Origin: Flavobacterium sp. ov086
Lineage (GTDB): Bacteria > Bacteroidota > Bacteroidia > Flavobacteriales > Flavobacteriaceae
Length of the DNA: 64,000 nucleotides
Assembly (NCBI RefSeq): GCF_900187965.1
Contig: NZ_FZNL01000009.1
Span: 1-64,000, forward strand
Direction: 5' to 3'
Position numbers and translations under genes: made by a program. Of this stretch, positions 34,240 to 44,558 are shown piece by piece (positions within the stretch are counted from its first letter, which is position 1; each line of letters begins with the position of its first letter). The notes beneath the pieces were generated by a model. It ran no database searches. It was not told the origin of the DNA and saw only the letters and a list, made by a program, of their open reading frames with translations.

Positions 34240-34653
34240 TTATTTTTTTATCAATGAGGCTATAGTAATGCCTTGCATCGCTTTAAGAGTTTCGTCGCGA
34301 ATGATCATTAAACCGTGTCTTAGGCTGCATTCTTCTTCGGTTTTGCAGTCAGAGCATGGTTCGTAAAAATTTAAAGAAGCACAAGGCAAAAGTGCAATTG
34401 CACCGTCAAATAATCGGTGAATTTCTGCCAAAGTGATATCATTTTTAGATTTTATCAGATAATATCCACCAAATTTTCCTTGTTTACTGCTCACAAAACG
34501 TCCACGTTTTAGATCTAATAAGATTTGTTCTAAAAACTTTTTAGGAATATTGGCTCCATCAGCAATTTCTATTGTTTTAGAAATGTGATTTTCGTCTTGT
34601 TCTGCTAAATAAAGTAAGGCCTTAAGGGCGTATTTTGCTTTATGTGATAACAT
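34240..34653 (-). CDS. Rrf2-family transcriptional regulator
   Basis: A 137-residue protein with the Rrf2 winged-helix domain: MLSHKAKYALKALLYLAEQD, IPKKFLEQILLDLKRG, KQGKFGGYYL. Three cysteines in PCASLNFYEPCSDC plus one in EEECSLRHG match the Fe-S-ligand region of IscR/NsrR/CymR-like members. It may sense iron-sulfur status, NO or cysteine. It lies immediately upstream, on the same strand, of the short ORF and TonB-dependent receptor. Confidence 0.9.
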   Translation of the reverse strand: MLSHKAKYALKALLYLAEQDENHISKTIEIADGANIPKKFLEQILLDLKRGRFVSSKQGKFGGYYLIKSKNDITLAEIHRLFDGAIALLPCASLNFYEPCSDCKTEEECSLRHGLMIIRDETLKAMQGITIASLIKK

Positions 34654-34774
34654 CTGTATTTAATTATAAATTGTGAATTATTAATTATGAGTTTTAGTTT
34701 AACTTGAAACTAAAAAAACTTGAAACCTGAAACAAAAAAACTTGAAACAAGGAAAACTTGAAACAAAAACTCTT

Positions 34775-35608
34775 TTACCAGCCTCCGCTAGAACCTCCTC
34801 CAGAGAATCCACCGCCGCCAAAACCTCCTCCGAAGCCTCCGCCACCGCCAAAACCTCCACCGGATGATCCGCCGCCGAAACCTCCAAATCCGCCGCCACT
34901 TCTTCCAAGATTACTTAGAATAATAACATCGAGCAGGCTAGGACCTCCACCGCTATTATTGCCATTATTTCCTCCGCCGCCTTTATTTCGGGACAGTAAA
35001 ATTAATACAATTACAACAATTACAATAAAAGGTAATATAGGAAAACTTTTTCCGTTGGATTGTTGCTTGCGTTCGCCTTTAAATTTTCCTTTAAAGACAT
35101 CAATTATAGCATCTGTACCTTTATCAAGACCATTATAAAAACTTCCTGCTTTGAATTCCGGTATAATAATATTTCGGATGATTGTTCCGCCAATTCCGGC
35201 AGTTAAACGATCTTCAACTCCATATCCTGGATTAATGGCAATTTTTTTCTCATTCTTTGCCAATAAAATAACAACACCATTATCATCTTTTGCCGTTCCT
35301 CCAATTCCCCAGGTTTGTCCCCACTTGGTAGCCAGCTGACTAACATCTTCGCCTTTTAAACTTTCGATCGTAATGACTACTATCTGAGTTGTAGTAGAAT
35401 CAGAATAACGAATTAGTTTTTCTTCAAGTTGAGCTTTCTCGCTTGCACTTAAAATATTTGCATAATCATATACCGAAGTTTGAAGACTTGGTTTCTCTGG
35501 AATTGTAAACTGTGCAAAAATACAATTACAGGTAAAAAACGCTACTAGCAAAAAGGTAAACTGAAAAATTCTTTTGGAATTTGAGATCTTAGTTTTAAAA
35601 ATTTTCAT
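34775..35608 (-). CDS. TPM-domain membrane protein with glycine-rich tail
   Basis: A 277-residue protein: signal peptide/anchor (FTFLLVAFFTCNCIFA), TPM_phosphatase domain about 38-165 (YDYANILSASEKAQLEEKL, TTQIVVITIESLKGEDVSQL, NDNGVVILLAKNEKKIAINP), one membrane helix at about 192-208 (FIVIVVIVLILL), then a tail of Gly-Gly-Gly-Phe repeats to the end. The architecture is that of YgcG-type proteins. Exact role unclear; relatives support photosystem repair in plants. It starts 3 bp after the preceding TPM gene's stop, so they are co-transcribed. Confidence 0.9.
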   Translation of the reverse strand: MKIFKTKISNSKRIFQFTFLLVAFFTCNCIFAQFTIPEKPSLQTSVYDYANILSASEKAQLEEKLIRYSDSTTTQIVVITIESLKGEDVSQLATKWGQTWGIGGTAKDDNGVVILLAKNEKKIAINPGYGVEDRLTAGIGGTIIRNIIIPEFKAGSFYNGLDKGTDAIIDVFKGKFKGERKQQSNGKSFPILPFIVIVVIVLILLSRNKGGGGNNGNNSGGGPSLLDVIILSNLGRSGGGFGGFGGGSSGGGFGGGGGFGGGFGGGGFSGGGSSGGW

Positions 35609-35611
35609 TGT

Positions 35612-36049
35612 TTATCCTTTTGATATTTCGTTTGATAATTCGTTAGTGTCACCTTCAGACCACGGAAAGTATTTTTTTAATTGTTCGCCGGCGTTTAAAA
35701 TACCGTCAACAATACCTTGTTTAAAGTTTCCTGATTTAAATTGTGCTACCATTGCATCTTTGGTACAATCCCAAAAATCTGATGCTACAACATCATTTAT
35801 GCCTTTGTCTCCGCAAATAGCAAAAGTTTTATCTGCTACAGCAAAGTAAAATAAAACCCCGTTTTGAAGTTGGGTTTCATTCATTTTTAATTCATAAAAA
35901 ACTTCTAAAGCCCTGTCAAAAGGAACTTTAGAAGTTGTTTGTTCTATATGTACTCTAATTTCGCCAGAAGTATTTTTTTCGGCCACGCGAATAGCTTCAA
36001 CAATTACTTGTTCATCTTCTTTGGATAAAAAATCTTCTACTTGTGACAT
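35612..36049 (-). CDS. Soluble TPM-domain protein
   Basis: A 145-residue protein with a TPM domain only: EDEQVIVEAIRVAEKNTSGE, RALEVFYELKMNETQLQNGV, YFAVADKTFAICGDKGIN. No signal peptide or membrane helix. It pairs with the membrane TPM protein at 34775 (3-bp gap) and follows lemA by 81 bp, the standard LemA-TPM-TPM set in Bacteroidota. Confidence 0.9.
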   Translation of the reverse strand: MSQVEDFLSKEDEQVIVEAIRVAEKNTSGEIRVHIEQTTSKVPFDRALEVFYELKMNETQLQNGVLFYFAVADKTFAICGDKGINDVVASDFWDCTKDAMVAQFKSGNFKQGIVDGILNAGEQLKKYFPWSEGDTNELSNEISKG

Positions 36050-36130
36050 TGGAGTTATTTTAGATATTAGATTAATGATTTTAGACCGGATTGCAATCTA
36101 AAATCATTAATCAAAAATAATAAATTGTTC

Positions 36131-36718
36131 TTAGAATTTTACTTCAACGGGTTTATCAGCTCCTGTAGATGCTTCAAAGTATGGTTTTTCTTTAAGACCA
36201 TACATTCCTGCTAGTATATTTCTTGGGAAAGTATTAATGTTGTTGTTGTAAGGCTTAACAGCTTCATTAAAACGAGTTCTAGCCGTTAAGATTTGATTTT
36301 CTGTACTGGCTAATTCATCCTGTAGTTTCAAGAAGTTTTCATTTGCTTTCAGGTTTGGATATTGCTCAACACTTACCAATAATTTGGATAAAGAAGAAGA
36401 AACTCCTGATTGTGCTGAATTGAATGCAGCTAATTGTTCTGGAGTAACGTTTGATGGATCAATTGTAATTCCAGTTGCTTTAGCACGAGCTTCAATTACA
36501 GCCGTTAAAGTACTTTTTTCATGCTCAGCATACCCCTTTACAGTGCTAACTATATTTGGGATAAGATCATTTCTCCTTTGATAGGCTGTGTTAACATTAC
36601 CCCAGCTTTCTTTCACTTCTTGATCAAGTGTTACTGCTTTATTATAAATCCCAGAAGCCCAGCTGTATATTCCAATAATCACAATTGCTCCAATAATCCA
36701 AGGCAAAAATCTTTTCAT
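36131..36718 (-). CDS. lemA: LemA family protein
   Basis: A 195-residue protein with one N-terminal membrane helix (about 4-18), then the LemA helical domain: VKESWGNVNTAYQRRNDLIP, NIVSTVKGYAEHEKSTL, and C-terminal FPRNILAGMYGLKEKPYFEA. Probably faces the periplasm; role unknown, often near TPM-domain genes, as here. Starts 46 bp after the MerR-type gene in the same direction. Confidence 0.93.
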   Translation of the reverse strand: MKRFLPWIIGAIVIIGIYSWASGIYNKAVTLDQEVKESWGNVNTAYQRRNDLIPNIVSTVKGYAEHEKSTLTAVIEARAKATGITIDPSNVTPEQLAAFNSAQSGVSSSLSKLLVSVEQYPNLKANENFLKLQDELASTENQILTARTRFNEAVKPYNNNINTFPRNILAGMYGLKEKPYFEASTGADKPVEVKF

Positions 36719-36764
36719 GTGTATTTAATTTAAGTTTGTTTCTAAATTTTATTTAATAAATATA

Positions 36765-37097
36765 CTATAATTCGTTTTTAATTTCGTTTAATTGTGTTTT
36801 TATGGTCTCTAATTTACGTATTATTTCGAATTTATCTAATGTTTTCTTTTGTCCTTCCTTCAAATGTGTTTTTGCACCTTCAAGTGTGAAACCTCTTTCT
36901 TTGACCAGATGATAGATCAATTGCAGGTTGGTAATATCGTCAGGAGTAAACATTCTGTTGCCTTTGGCATTTTTTTTAGGTTTCAAAATGTCAAATTCGC
37001 TGTCCCAAAAACGAATCAATGATGCATTGACATTAAAGGCTTTGGCAACTTCGCCAATGCTGTAATATCTTTTATCTTTTGAAAGCTCAATATGCAT
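36765..37097 (-). CDS. MerR-family regulator
   Basis: A 110-residue protein with a MerR winged helix (YYSIGEVAKAFNVNASLIRFW, KNAKGNRMFTPDDITNLQLI) and a short helical tail for dimerisation. There is no ligand-binding C-terminal domain. It lies between the M23 peptidase and lemA genes in a run of five minus-strand genes with gaps under 90 bp. Confidence 0.92.
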   Translation of the reverse strand: MHIELSKDKRYYSIGEVAKAFNVNASLIRFWDSEFDILKPKKNAKGNRMFTPDDITNLQLIYHLVKERGFTLEGAKTHLKEGQKKTLDKFEIIRKLETIKTQLNEIKNEL

Positions 37098-37141
37098 GTT
37101 TTTTTTCTTTATTTATTCCAAAAATACTACTTTTTGCAGTA

Positions 37142-38119
37142 TTAATCTAATGATTGATTTTCCTGATTTGCCATTTGTGAAATTGCGACATATTCGACAG
37201 CTGACATATTTCCGTAATAAAAATTCAAGGGGTTTACGACTTTTCCGTCTTTATGAACTTCATAATGGCAATGCGGACCTTCAGATCTTCCGGTACTTCC
37301 CACATACCCAATTACATCGCCGCGTTTGACATGTTGTCCGGGTCTGCAGTTGTATTTGCTCAAATGGGCGTATAAACTTTCGTATCCAAAACCATGCCTG
37401 ATCACGACATGATTTCCAAATCCTGATGCTGCGGCATCTGCTCTTTCTACCACACCATCGCCGGTGGCATAAACAGGAGAACCTGTGTTGGCAGTAAAAT
37501 CCATCCCGTTATGCATTTTTCGCACTTTTGTGAAAGGGTCAGTTCTGTATCCAAAACCCGAAGCCATTCGTTTCAAATTCTCGTTACTAACTGGCTGAAT
37601 CGCCGGAATTGCCAATAATAAATTACCTTTTAGACTTGCCAATTTCAAAATTTCATCTAATGATTTCGATTGAATCGCTAATTCTTTTGACAATCTGTCA
37701 ATTCGTTTTGTCGTATTTAATACCAACTGAGAGTTATTATAACCTTCTAACTTTTTGTATCGATCTGGATCTCTAAAACCTGCTTTTCGAATAGAATCCG
37801 GAATTTCGGTTTTATTAAAATAAACCCGATATATATTATTGTCTCTATTTTCTAATGCTTCTGTAACATCATCAATTTCGTCCATTTTCTTATTCAGAAT
37901 AGAATATTGTAATTTCAAATTCTCAATTTCACGTGCTTGCAAGCGATCTTTTGGTGTTTCGAAATAAGGAGTGTTGATTAAAAGTATAAAAACAAAGAAA
38001 CCAAACAGCGCAGACGCCACTAAAAACAGTAATGCGTAACCAATTTTGATTCTTTTTCTGGTTTTTATTTTCGTATAAGCCAGATTTTCTGAGTCGTAAT
38101 AATATTTTACTTTCGCCAT
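37142..38119 (-). CDS. M23-family metallopeptidase, membrane anchored
   Basis: A 325-residue protein: membrane helix at about 26-50, coiled coil about 60-105, LytM/M23 domain about 190-300. Zinc-ligand motifs HNGMDF (H-x3-D) and HCHYEV (H-x-H) are intact, so an active peptidoglycan endopeptidase is expected in the periplasm. Gene order M23, merR, lemA, TPM, TPM on one strand suggests a cell-envelope operon. The opposite-strand alaS gene starts 254 bp away. Confidence 0.93.
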   Translation of the reverse strand: MAKVKYYYDSENLAYTKIKTRKRIKIGYALLFLVASALFGFFVFILLINTPYFETPKDRLQAREIENLKLQYSILNKKMDEIDDVTEALENRDNNIYRVYFNKTEIPDSIRKAGFRDPDRYKKLEGYNNSQLVLNTTKRIDRLSKELAIQSKSLDEILKLASLKGNLLLAIPAIQPVSNENLKRMASGFGYRTDPFTKVRKMHNGMDFTANTGSPVYATGDGVVERADAAASGFGNHVVIRHGFGYESLYAHLSKYNCRPGQHVKRGDVIGYVGSTGRSEGPHCHYEVHKDGKVVNPLNFYYGNMSAVEYVAISQMANQENQSLD

Positions 38120-38373
38120 ATTTTAAAATACCCTATTTTTGCAGCTTGTAAAATAAGTTAGTCGAACAAATTTAATAAATGTTTCAGTTGTTCGAAGCTT
38201 TTTTTCAAGAATTAAATAATTAGATAATGTGTCAATTTGATAATTAGATAATGCTTTAAAAACGAAATTTATTGTTTTAAATTTTAAGTTTTAATTGAAA
38301 TTTTCTAATAATCACATTTTCAGATTGATGAATTATCTAATTGACACATTTTCAAATTATCTCATTAATAAAC

Positions 38374-41010
38374 ATGAAATCACAAGACGTACGTAAACAA
38401 TTTCTAGATTTTTTTAAAAGCAACGGGCACTTAATCGTTCCGTCGGCTCCTATTGTGCTTAAAGACGATCCAACCTTAATGTTCAATAACTCGGGAATGG
38501 CCCAGTTTAAAGAATATTTTTTAGGAAATTCAACTCCAAAAAGTAAGAGAATAGCGGATACGCAAAAATGTCTTCGTGTGGCCGGTAAGCAAAATGATCT
38601 TGAAGAAGTTGGAATTGATACGTATCATCATACCATGTTCGAAATGTTGGGTAACTGGTCGTTTGGTGATTATTTTAAAAGAGAAGCGATTAATTTCTCA
38701 TGGCAATTATTGACGGAAGTTTATAAAATTCCAAAAGAAAATATTTACGTTTCTGTTTTTGAAGGAAATAAAGAAGAAAATGTTCCTTTTGATCAGGAAG
38801 CATGGGATATTTGGAAGGAATTAATTGATGAGGATAGAATTATTCTTGGAAATAAAAAAGACAATTTCTGGGAAATGGGAGATCAGGGACCATGCGGACC
38901 TTGTTCTGAAATTCATGTTGATTTACGTTCTGAGGAAGAAAAAGCGCAAGTTTCAGGAAAAAGTCTTGTAAACAATGATCACCCTCAGGTAGTTGAAATC
39001 TGGAATAACGTATTCATGGAGTTCAACCGTAAAGCTGATGGATCATTAGAAAAACTTCCTGCACAACACGTAGATACCGGAATGGGATTTGAGCGTTTGT
39101 GTATGGCTTTACAAGGAAAAACGTCTAATTATGATACGGATGTTTTTACGCCGCTTATCGAGAAAGTAGAACAAATTACAGGATTAAAATATACTTCTAA
39201 TGAGATAAAAAACATTTCAGAGGAGCAAGATAAAACCAATATTGCAATTCGTGTAGTAGTAGATCACGTTCGTGCGGTTGCTTTTGCAATTGCCGATGGT
39301 CAATTACCATCAAACACTGGTGCTGGTTATGTAATTCGTAGAATTTTGCGTCGTGCGATTCGTTATGGATTTACATTTTTGGGTACGAAAGAACCTTTTA
39401 TCAATAAATTGGTTGAAGTTCTGGCAAACCAAATGGGAGAATTTTTCCCGGAAATCAAATCACAGCAACAATTGGTTACGAATGTAATTCGCGAAGAAGA
39501 AGCTTCTTTCTTAAGAACTCTTGATCAGGGATTACAACTATTAGATAACGTAATTGCACAAACTAAAGGTTCAGAAGTTTCGGGAGCTAAGGTTTTTGAA
39601 TTGTATGATACGTTTGGTTTTCCAAAAGATTTGACAGCTCTAATTCTAAAGGAAAAAGGTTTCTCCTATAATGAAGAAGAATTTGAAGTTGAATTACAAA
39701 AACAAAAAACACGTTCACGTGCAGCGTCAGAAGTTTCAACAGAAGACTGGACTGTTTTGATTCCTGGAAATGTAGAAACTTTCGTTGGTTACGATAAAGT
39801 AGAGAATGAAGTGAAAATCACCAGAATTCGTAAAGTGGATTCTAAGAAAGACGGAATTTTATACCAAATCGTTCTTGATAATACGCCGTTCTATCCAGAA
39901 GGAGGAGGACAAGTTGGTGATAAAGGAACATTAGTTTCTGCAAATGAAACGATCGAAATCATCGACACTAAAAAAGAGAACAATTTGATTTTGCATTTTG
40001 CAAAACAATTGCCTGAAAATATTGAAGCTGGTTTTGTAGCAAAAGTAAATAACGATTTAAGAGGTTCAACTTCTAAAAATCACTCGGCTACGCATTTAAT
40101 GCATTTGGCTTTAAGAAACCTTCTTGGAACTCACGTAGAGCAAAAAGGTTCATTGGTAAATCCGAATTATTTGCGTTTTGACTTTTCGCATTTTTCTAAA
40201 GTTTCAGAGGATGAATTACGTCAGGTTGAAGCAAGTGTAAATGCGCAAATTGAAGCACAATTGCAACTGGTAGAACACAGAAATATTCCAATTAAAGAAG
40301 CACTAGATAAAGGTGCAATGGCTTTATTTGGAGAGAAATACGGAGATAATGTTCGTATGATTGAATTTGGTGACAGTAAAGAGCTTTGCGGTGGAATTCA
40401 CGTGAAAAATACAGCAGAAATCTGGCATTTCAAAATCATTTCTGAAGGTGCAGTAGCGGCTGGAATTCGTCGTATTGAAGCGATTACAGGGGATGCAGTA
40501 AAAGACTTCTATCAAAATCAGGAGAATACATTATCTGAAATAAAAGAGACCTTAAAAAATCCACAAGATATTTTAAAATCAGTGGCTTCTTTGCAGGATG
40601 ATAATGCAAAACTGAAAAAGCAAGTGGAGCAATTACTTAAAGAAAAAGTAGGAGCATTAAAATCTGAATTAGAGAAAGATTTTCAAGAAGTAAACGGCGT
40701 AAATTTCCTTACGAAACAAGTAGATTTAAGCATGGCATCGACAAAAGATTTGGCTTCGGCTTTAGGAAGTTCAAAAGTTGATTCTTTTGTGTTTTTAGCT
40801 TCTATAGAAGATGGTTTACCAAATATTCACTGTTATATCTCTAAAGAATTGGTAGCGAGCAAAAGCTTAAATGCAAATGCAGTTATCAAAGAATTAGGAA
40901 AATATATTGAAGGAAACGGAGGAGGTCAGCCTTTCTTCGCATCTGGAAAAGGTAAAAATGCAAATGGAGTTGCTGAGGCTTTGGCTCACGCAATTGATTT
41001 TGTGAAGTAA
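38374..41010 (+). CDS. alaS: Alanyl-tRNA synthetase
   Basis: Start chosen at 38374 ([14 protein letters not shown]), the usual beginning; a Met 11 codons earlier lies in repeats. 878 residues, normal for AlaRS. Class II catalytic core: [36 protein letters not shown]; editing domain with [12 protein letters not shown] and CGGIHVKN zinc ligands; C-terminal C-Ala domain ([13 protein letters not shown]). Charges tRNA-Ala. A terminator sits at 41038. Confidence 0.97.
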   Translation: MKSQDVRKQFLDFFKSNGHLIVPSAPIVLKDDPTLMFNNSGMAQFKEYFLGNSTPKSKRIADTQKCLRVAGKQNDLEEVGIDTYHHTMFEMLGNWSFGDYFKREAINFSWQLLTEVYKIPKENIYVSVFEGNKEENVPFDQEAWDIWKELIDEDRIILGNKKDNFWEMGDQGPCGPCSEIHVDLRSEEEKAQVSGKSLVNNDHPQVVEIWNNVFMEFNRKADGSLEKLPAQHVDTGMGFERLCMALQGKTSNYDTDVFTPLIEKVEQITGLKYTSNEIKNISEEQDKTNIAIRVVVDHVRAVAFAIADGQLPSNTGAGYVIRRILRRAIRYGFTFLGTKEPFINKLVEVLANQMGEFFPEIKSQQQLVTNVIREEEASFLRTLDQGLQLLDNVIAQTKGSEVSGAKVFELYDTFGFPKDLTALILKEKGFSYNEEEFEVELQKQKTRSRAASEVSTEDWTVLIPGNVETFVGYDKVENEVKITRIRKVDSKKDGILYQIVLDNTPFYPEGGGQVGDKGTLVSANETIEIIDTKKENNLILHFAKQLPENIEAGFVAKVNNDLRGSTSKNHSATHLMHLALRNLLGTHVEQKGSLVNPNYLRFDFSHFSKVSEDELRQVEASVNAQIEAQLQLVEHRNIPIKEALDKGAMALFGEKYGDNVRMIEFGDSKELCGGIHVKNTAEIWHFKIISEGAVAAGIRRIEAITGDAVKDFYQNQENTLSEIKETLKNPQDILKSVASLQDDNAKLKKQVEQLLKEKVGALKSELEKDFQEVNGVNFLTKQVDLSMASTKDLASALGSSKVDSFVFLASIEDGLPNIHCYISKELVASKSLNANAVIKELGKYIEGNGGGQPFFASGKGKNANGVAEALAHAIDFVK

Positions 41011-41037
41011 ATTTTTTTATTTCGCGCAAAGACGCAA

Positions 41038-41073
41038 AGTCGCAAAGCTTTTTATGCTTTGCGACTTTTTTTT
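41038..41073 (+). terminator. Terminator of alaS
   Basis: AGTCGCAAAGC-ttttta-GCTTTGCGACT (loop contains a few extra bases) followed by eight Ts. The stem uses the left arm of the inverted repeat. Confidence 0.8.
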
Positions 41074-41118
41074 GTTTTATAAAAGTATATTTGTAGGTTT
41101 TTACTTTAAATTTTTGAA

Positions 41119-41496
41119 ATGACCGAAAATGAAATTTCTGCTATTGTAGTTGATATCTGTTACAAGATGCATGTGAAACTTGGACCAGGTTTGTTAGAAT
41201 CTGTTTATGAAGCAATTTTATATTACGAATTAACTAAGAAAGGATTATTTGTCGAAAGGCAAAAAACACTTCCCGTTATTTGGGATGAATTAAAACTTGA
41301 TATTGGTTTTCGAACAGATCTAATTATTGAAAATAAATTGATTTTAGAAATTAAATCAATTGAAAAAATAACAGAAGTTCATGCAAAACAAATTATGACA
41401 TATTTAAAAATTACAAAAATGAAATTAGGTTTGCTGATAAATTTTAATGTACCACTGATTAAGTTTGGTATTACAAGGATTGTTAATAATCTTTAG
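41119..41496 (+). CDS. GxxExxY family protein
   Basis: A 125-residue protein of normal length. The family name motif is seen as GPGLLESVYE (residues 22-31). PD-(D/E)xK-nuclease-like residues follow: GFRTDLIIENKLILEIKS (D, E-x-K). Ends with INFNVPLIKFGITRIVNN, the conserved end. Proteins of this family occur in many copies in Bacteroidota genomes and as intervening-sequence proteins in 23S rRNA; their function is unknown. Here the gene is enclosed in the 25-bp inverted repeat. Confidence 0.92.
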   Translation: MTENEISAIVVDICYKMHVKLGPGLLESVYEAILYYELTKKGLFVERQKTLPVIWDELKLDIGFRTDLIIENKLILEIKSIEKITEVHAKQIMTYLKITKMKLGLLINFNVPLIKFGITRIVNNL

Positions 41497-41627
41497 ATTA
41501 TCCGTAAGAATATTTATTAGAATTATGATAGAAAAAAACTTACGGAAAAAGCAAAATCGCAAAGGATTAAAAAAAACTTTGCGACTCTGCGTCTTTGCGC
41601 GATTATTTTTTGCAGCTAATAAAAAAC

Positions 41628-43373
41628 TTACTTACGTTCCCCAATTTGCTGGCGCCACATAGCGTAATACAAACCTTTTTCAATAATCAAATCCTCATGT
41701 TTACCTGATTCAATAATTTTACCTTGCTCAAGTACAAATATTTTATCTGCGTGCATTACAGTAGATAATCTGTGTGCAATTAAAACTGTGATTCTGTTTT
41801 GATCGGATATATTTCTGATTGTAGCATTGATTTCTTCCTCAGTAATAGAGTCTAATGCAGAAGTTGCTTCATCAAAAATCAATAAATTCGGATTTCTTAA
41901 AATAGCACGTGCAATTGATAAACGTTGTTTTTCTCCACCTGAAACTTTGATTCCGCCTTCACCAATTGTTGTGTTTAAACCGTCTTCGGCCCGATGTAGC
42001 AATTTTTCGCAACTTGCTCTTTTTAAAGCGTCGTATAAATCTTCGTCGGTAGCATTTGGTTTTACGAACAATAAATTTTCACGAATTGTTCCTGAGAATA
42101 ATTGTGCGTCCTGAGTTACAAAACCTAATTGTTTTCTTAAATCCAGTAAATCAATTTCGGTAGAATCAATATCGTTATAAAGAACTTTTCCTTCGGCAGG
42201 AGTATATAAACCAACAAGTAGTTTTACTAAAGTCGTTTTTCCGGAACCGGATGGACCAACAAAAGCAACGGTTTCACCTTGTTTAATGTCGAAATTAATA
42301 TTTTCAACCGCTTTAAATTTTGCCGTTTTATGTTGAAAACTCACATTAGAAAAAAGCAAAGATTGAATTGCTCCAACATGTTTAGGATTCTTTGGACGAA
42401 ATTCTTTTGGAGCACTTAATAAGGTTTTGAAATTTTCCATTGAAACTTTGGTTTCATTCAAAGCAATAATGAAATTTCCTAATTCTTGTAAAGGACCAAA
42501 GATGAAGAAAGTAAAAAATACCATCGTTAATAAATCACCAACAATAATTTTATTTCCAAACAAGAAATAATACAACGTAAAAACAACGCAGGTTCTTAAA
42601 AAGTGAACCGTTGTTCCCTGAATAAAACTCAAACTTCTTATAAAACGGATTTTCTCCAGTTCAAGGTGTAGAATTTTAAACGTATTTAAGTTCAGACGTT
42701 TTTCTTCCTGATACGTTAATCCAAGACTTTTTACAAGCTCAATATTTCTTAAACTTTCGGTTGTAGAACCCGCTAAAGCATTGGTTTGATTGACAATTTT
42801 TCTAGAAACAATTTTGATCTTTTTTCCTAAATAAGAACTAATCAAAGCGATAATTGGAGCTGTAATCAAAAAGATAATCGAAATACGATAATCGATTCGG
42901 GCAACATAAACAATTACGAATATGAATCCAATAATAGTTTGAAAAATTAAAGAAATTGAGAGTGTGATCAGTTTTTCGGAGTCAGAACGTACTTTAGTCA
43001 ATTTACTTAAAGTTTCACCGCTTCGTTGATCCTCGAATTCTGCAAACGGTAAATCAAGAGATTTTTTAATTCCGTCAGTATACATTTGGGCTCCGGTTCG
43101 TTGAATCACAACATTGGTAAAGTAATCCTGAAAGTTTTTGGTAATTCTGGAAATCATGGCGGCACCAAGCGAAAGACCGAGCCAGAAGGATAAAGATTTT
43201 ATAAAACCAATTTCGTTTCCGGCATATTTATGCAAACCAACACCGCAATCCTGCATTAATTTACCCGTAATTACAGAGTCTGATAAGCTGAAACAAATGT
43301 TGATAGAAGCCATAATCAAAGCAAAAAGCAACAGCATTTTGTGTTTGATTATATAAGAATATAGTAATTTCAT
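41628..43373 (-). CDS. ABC transporter, fused permease and ATPase (exporter type)
   Basis: A 581-residue half-transporter. Six membrane helices in residues about 10-310, then the nucleotide-binding domain: Walker A GPSGSGKTT (about 373), signature VSGGEKQR, Walker B LLIFDEATSALD, switch His in AHRLST. Forms a homodimer or heterodimer that exports lipid, peptide or drug. No peptidase C39 domain, so it is not the processor of the double-glycine peptide. Monocistronic. Confidence 0.93.
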   Translation of the reverse strand: MKLLYSYIIKHKMLLLFALIMASINICFSLSDSVITGKLMQDCGVGLHKYAGNEIGFIKSLSFWLGLSLGAAMISRITKNFQDYFTNVVIQRTGAQMYTDGIKKSLDLPFAEFEDQRSGETLSKLTKVRSDSEKLITLSISLIFQTIIGFIFVIVYVARIDYRISIIFLITAPIIALISSYLGKKIKIVSRKIVNQTNALAGSTTESLRNIELVKSLGLTYQEEKRLNLNTFKILHLELEKIRFIRSLSFIQGTTVHFLRTCVVFTLYYFLFGNKIIVGDLLTMVFFTFFIFGPLQELGNFIIALNETKVSMENFKTLLSAPKEFRPKNPKHVGAIQSLLFSNVSFQHKTAKFKAVENINFDIKQGETVAFVGPSGSGKTTLVKLLVGLYTPAEGKVLYNDIDSTEIDLLDLRKQLGFVTQDAQLFSGTIRENLLFVKPNATDEDLYDALKRASCEKLLHRAEDGLNTTIGEGGIKVSGGEKQRLSIARAILRNPNLLIFDEATSALDSITEEEINATIRNISDQNRITVLIAHRLSTVMHADKIFVLEQGKIIESGKHEDLIIEKGLYYAMWRQQIGERK

Positions 43374-43715
43374 AAGTAGATTTAAATTTATTGGAGATGC
43401 AAAAGTAGTGAATAGTTTGGCTCTGTAAAGTTGCTTTTAGTTATTATAAATCTAAATTTTAATTACAGCAGAAATTATCAATATGTCTTTTTAATTCTTT
43501 AATGTTTTAATTTTTTGTGGAACATATTTTTTTTAACACTGGAATAATAAAAAGTAAGAAAAAAGCCTGGTATTTTTGATTTTTTTTACTTTTGCTAATT
43601 TTTTACTAAGATAATTGCCTATTTATGTTGCTCGCAATTAACGTATTAGGAAATGTTTGAATTATATTATTTGTTTTACTGTGGGATCCCGTAAGGTTTT
43701 GCTTTAGGGTTGTAT
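43374..43715. other. Intergenic region before the tandem lipoprotein genes
   Basis: About 340 bp between diverging genes, AT-rich. Nothing seen other than the promoter block starting about 43683. Confidence 0.4.
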
Positions 43716-43723
43716 TAGGTTTG
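43683..43723 (+). promoter_or_regulatory. Conserved promoter block of lipoprotein gene 1
   Basis: GGGATCCCGTAAGGTTTTG, then TTGTATTAGGTTTG. TAGGTTTG at 43716-43723 is the -7 box; TTTTG (43697-43701) may be the -33 element (14-bp spacer). The block recurs at 44692-44732 before gene 2 with few changes, so it was duplicated with the gene. Confidence 0.55.
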
Positions 43724-43750
43724 CGCCAATAACAAATTTAACAAAACAAA

Positions 43751-44536
43751 ATGAAAAAAATTTTATGCCTTTTTAGTGCTTTAGCTTTAATGCTAACTTC
43801 TTGTTCAAGTGATGATTCTTCATCAGAAGCAGCATCTGGAACATTATTACCGAAAAAAATTGTTGAGACAAGTGTTGAAAACGGAAAATCTGGAAGTGTT
43901 ACTTATACTGTTACTTATGATGGAAATAAGTTAAAAGACATTGCACTTTCTGATGCTTCAAGATCTGTGTTTACTTATACTGGAGATCTTATTACAAAAG
44001 TTGAATTGTTTTATTCAAGTGAATTACAATCCACAGATGTATATGCTTATGAAAACGGAAAACTAATATCAAAAATTACAACTAAAGCTTTTGGTAGTAC
44101 TCCTCCACAAAAATTGACTTTTGTTTATAATGCAAACGGAACAGTTAATGCAAATCAATCTGAAATAATTGATGGGAAAGAAGTTAAATACGATACTACA
44201 ACTCGTTATACTTTTGCTAATGGTAATATGATTTCTTCTGAAATTATCGATGGAGTTTTAAGAGAAAAAATAACAAGTACATTTGATGATAAGAAAAGTC
44301 CATTTGTTAATGTAACAGGTGTGAAACTTTTATTAGACTTGGATAATAATTTAGAATTTGATTTTTATTCAGCGAATAATAACGTAAAAAGCGTTACTCA
44401 AACTTATGATAACGAAGGAGTTCTTGAACAAACAGCAACAGTAGCAACTACAAACAAATACAATAACAGCAACTTCTTAACAGAAGCATTTGTTGGAGAC
44501 GCTACAGATTCTTATAAAATAGAGGTTACTTATTAA
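43751..44536 (+). CDS. Tandem lipoprotein 1 (YD-repeat-like), 261 residues
   Basis: Lipoprotein signal MKKILCLFSALALMLTSCSS with Cys at about 18, then an acidic SDDSSSE stretch that usually directs surface exposure in this phylum. The mature part has repeated units such as VTYDGNKLKD, FTYTGDLITKVE, YAYENGKLISK, FVYNANGTV: a YD/RHS-like or DUF4595-like beta pattern. Function unknown. It is the first of three paralogous genes in a row. Confidence 0.75.
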   Translation: MKKILCLFSALALMLTSCSSDDSSSEAASGTLLPKKIVETSVENGKSGSVTYTVTYDGNKLKDIALSDASRSVFTYTGDLITKVELFYSSELQSTDVYAYENGKLISKITTKAFGSTPPQKLTFVYNANGTVNANQSEIIDGKEVKYDTTTRYTFANGNMISSEIIDGVLREKITSTFDDKKSPFVNVTGVKLLLDLDNNLEFDFYSANNNVKSVTQTYDNEGVLEQTATVATTNKYNNSNFLTEAFVGDATDSYKIEVTY

Positions 44537-44558
44537 TTTTCTTTTTAATAGTATTAAA

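Larger units (their letters stand above)
41023..41601. repeat. Inverted repeat pair bracketing a GxxExxY gene
   Basis: Left arm 41023-41047 begins CGCGCAAAGACGCAAAGTCG; right arm 41577-41601 is its reverse complement with a single mismatch in 25. The arms enclose 529 bp whose only gene is the GxxExxY CDS. A third, less exact copy of the arm is at about 56368-56392. The left arm also forms part of the alaS terminator. Confidence 0.7.

Noticed and set aside
34758..35138. Plus-strand ORF rich in proline (PPPKPPP runs)
   Set aside because: It is the antisense of the glycine-rich tail of the TPM protein; the low complexity is a mirror of Gly codons, and the minus-strand gene has clear domains.
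41628..43373. ABC transporter as exporter/processor of the double-glycine peptide
   Set aside because: It has no N-terminal C39 peptidase domain and is 38 kb away.
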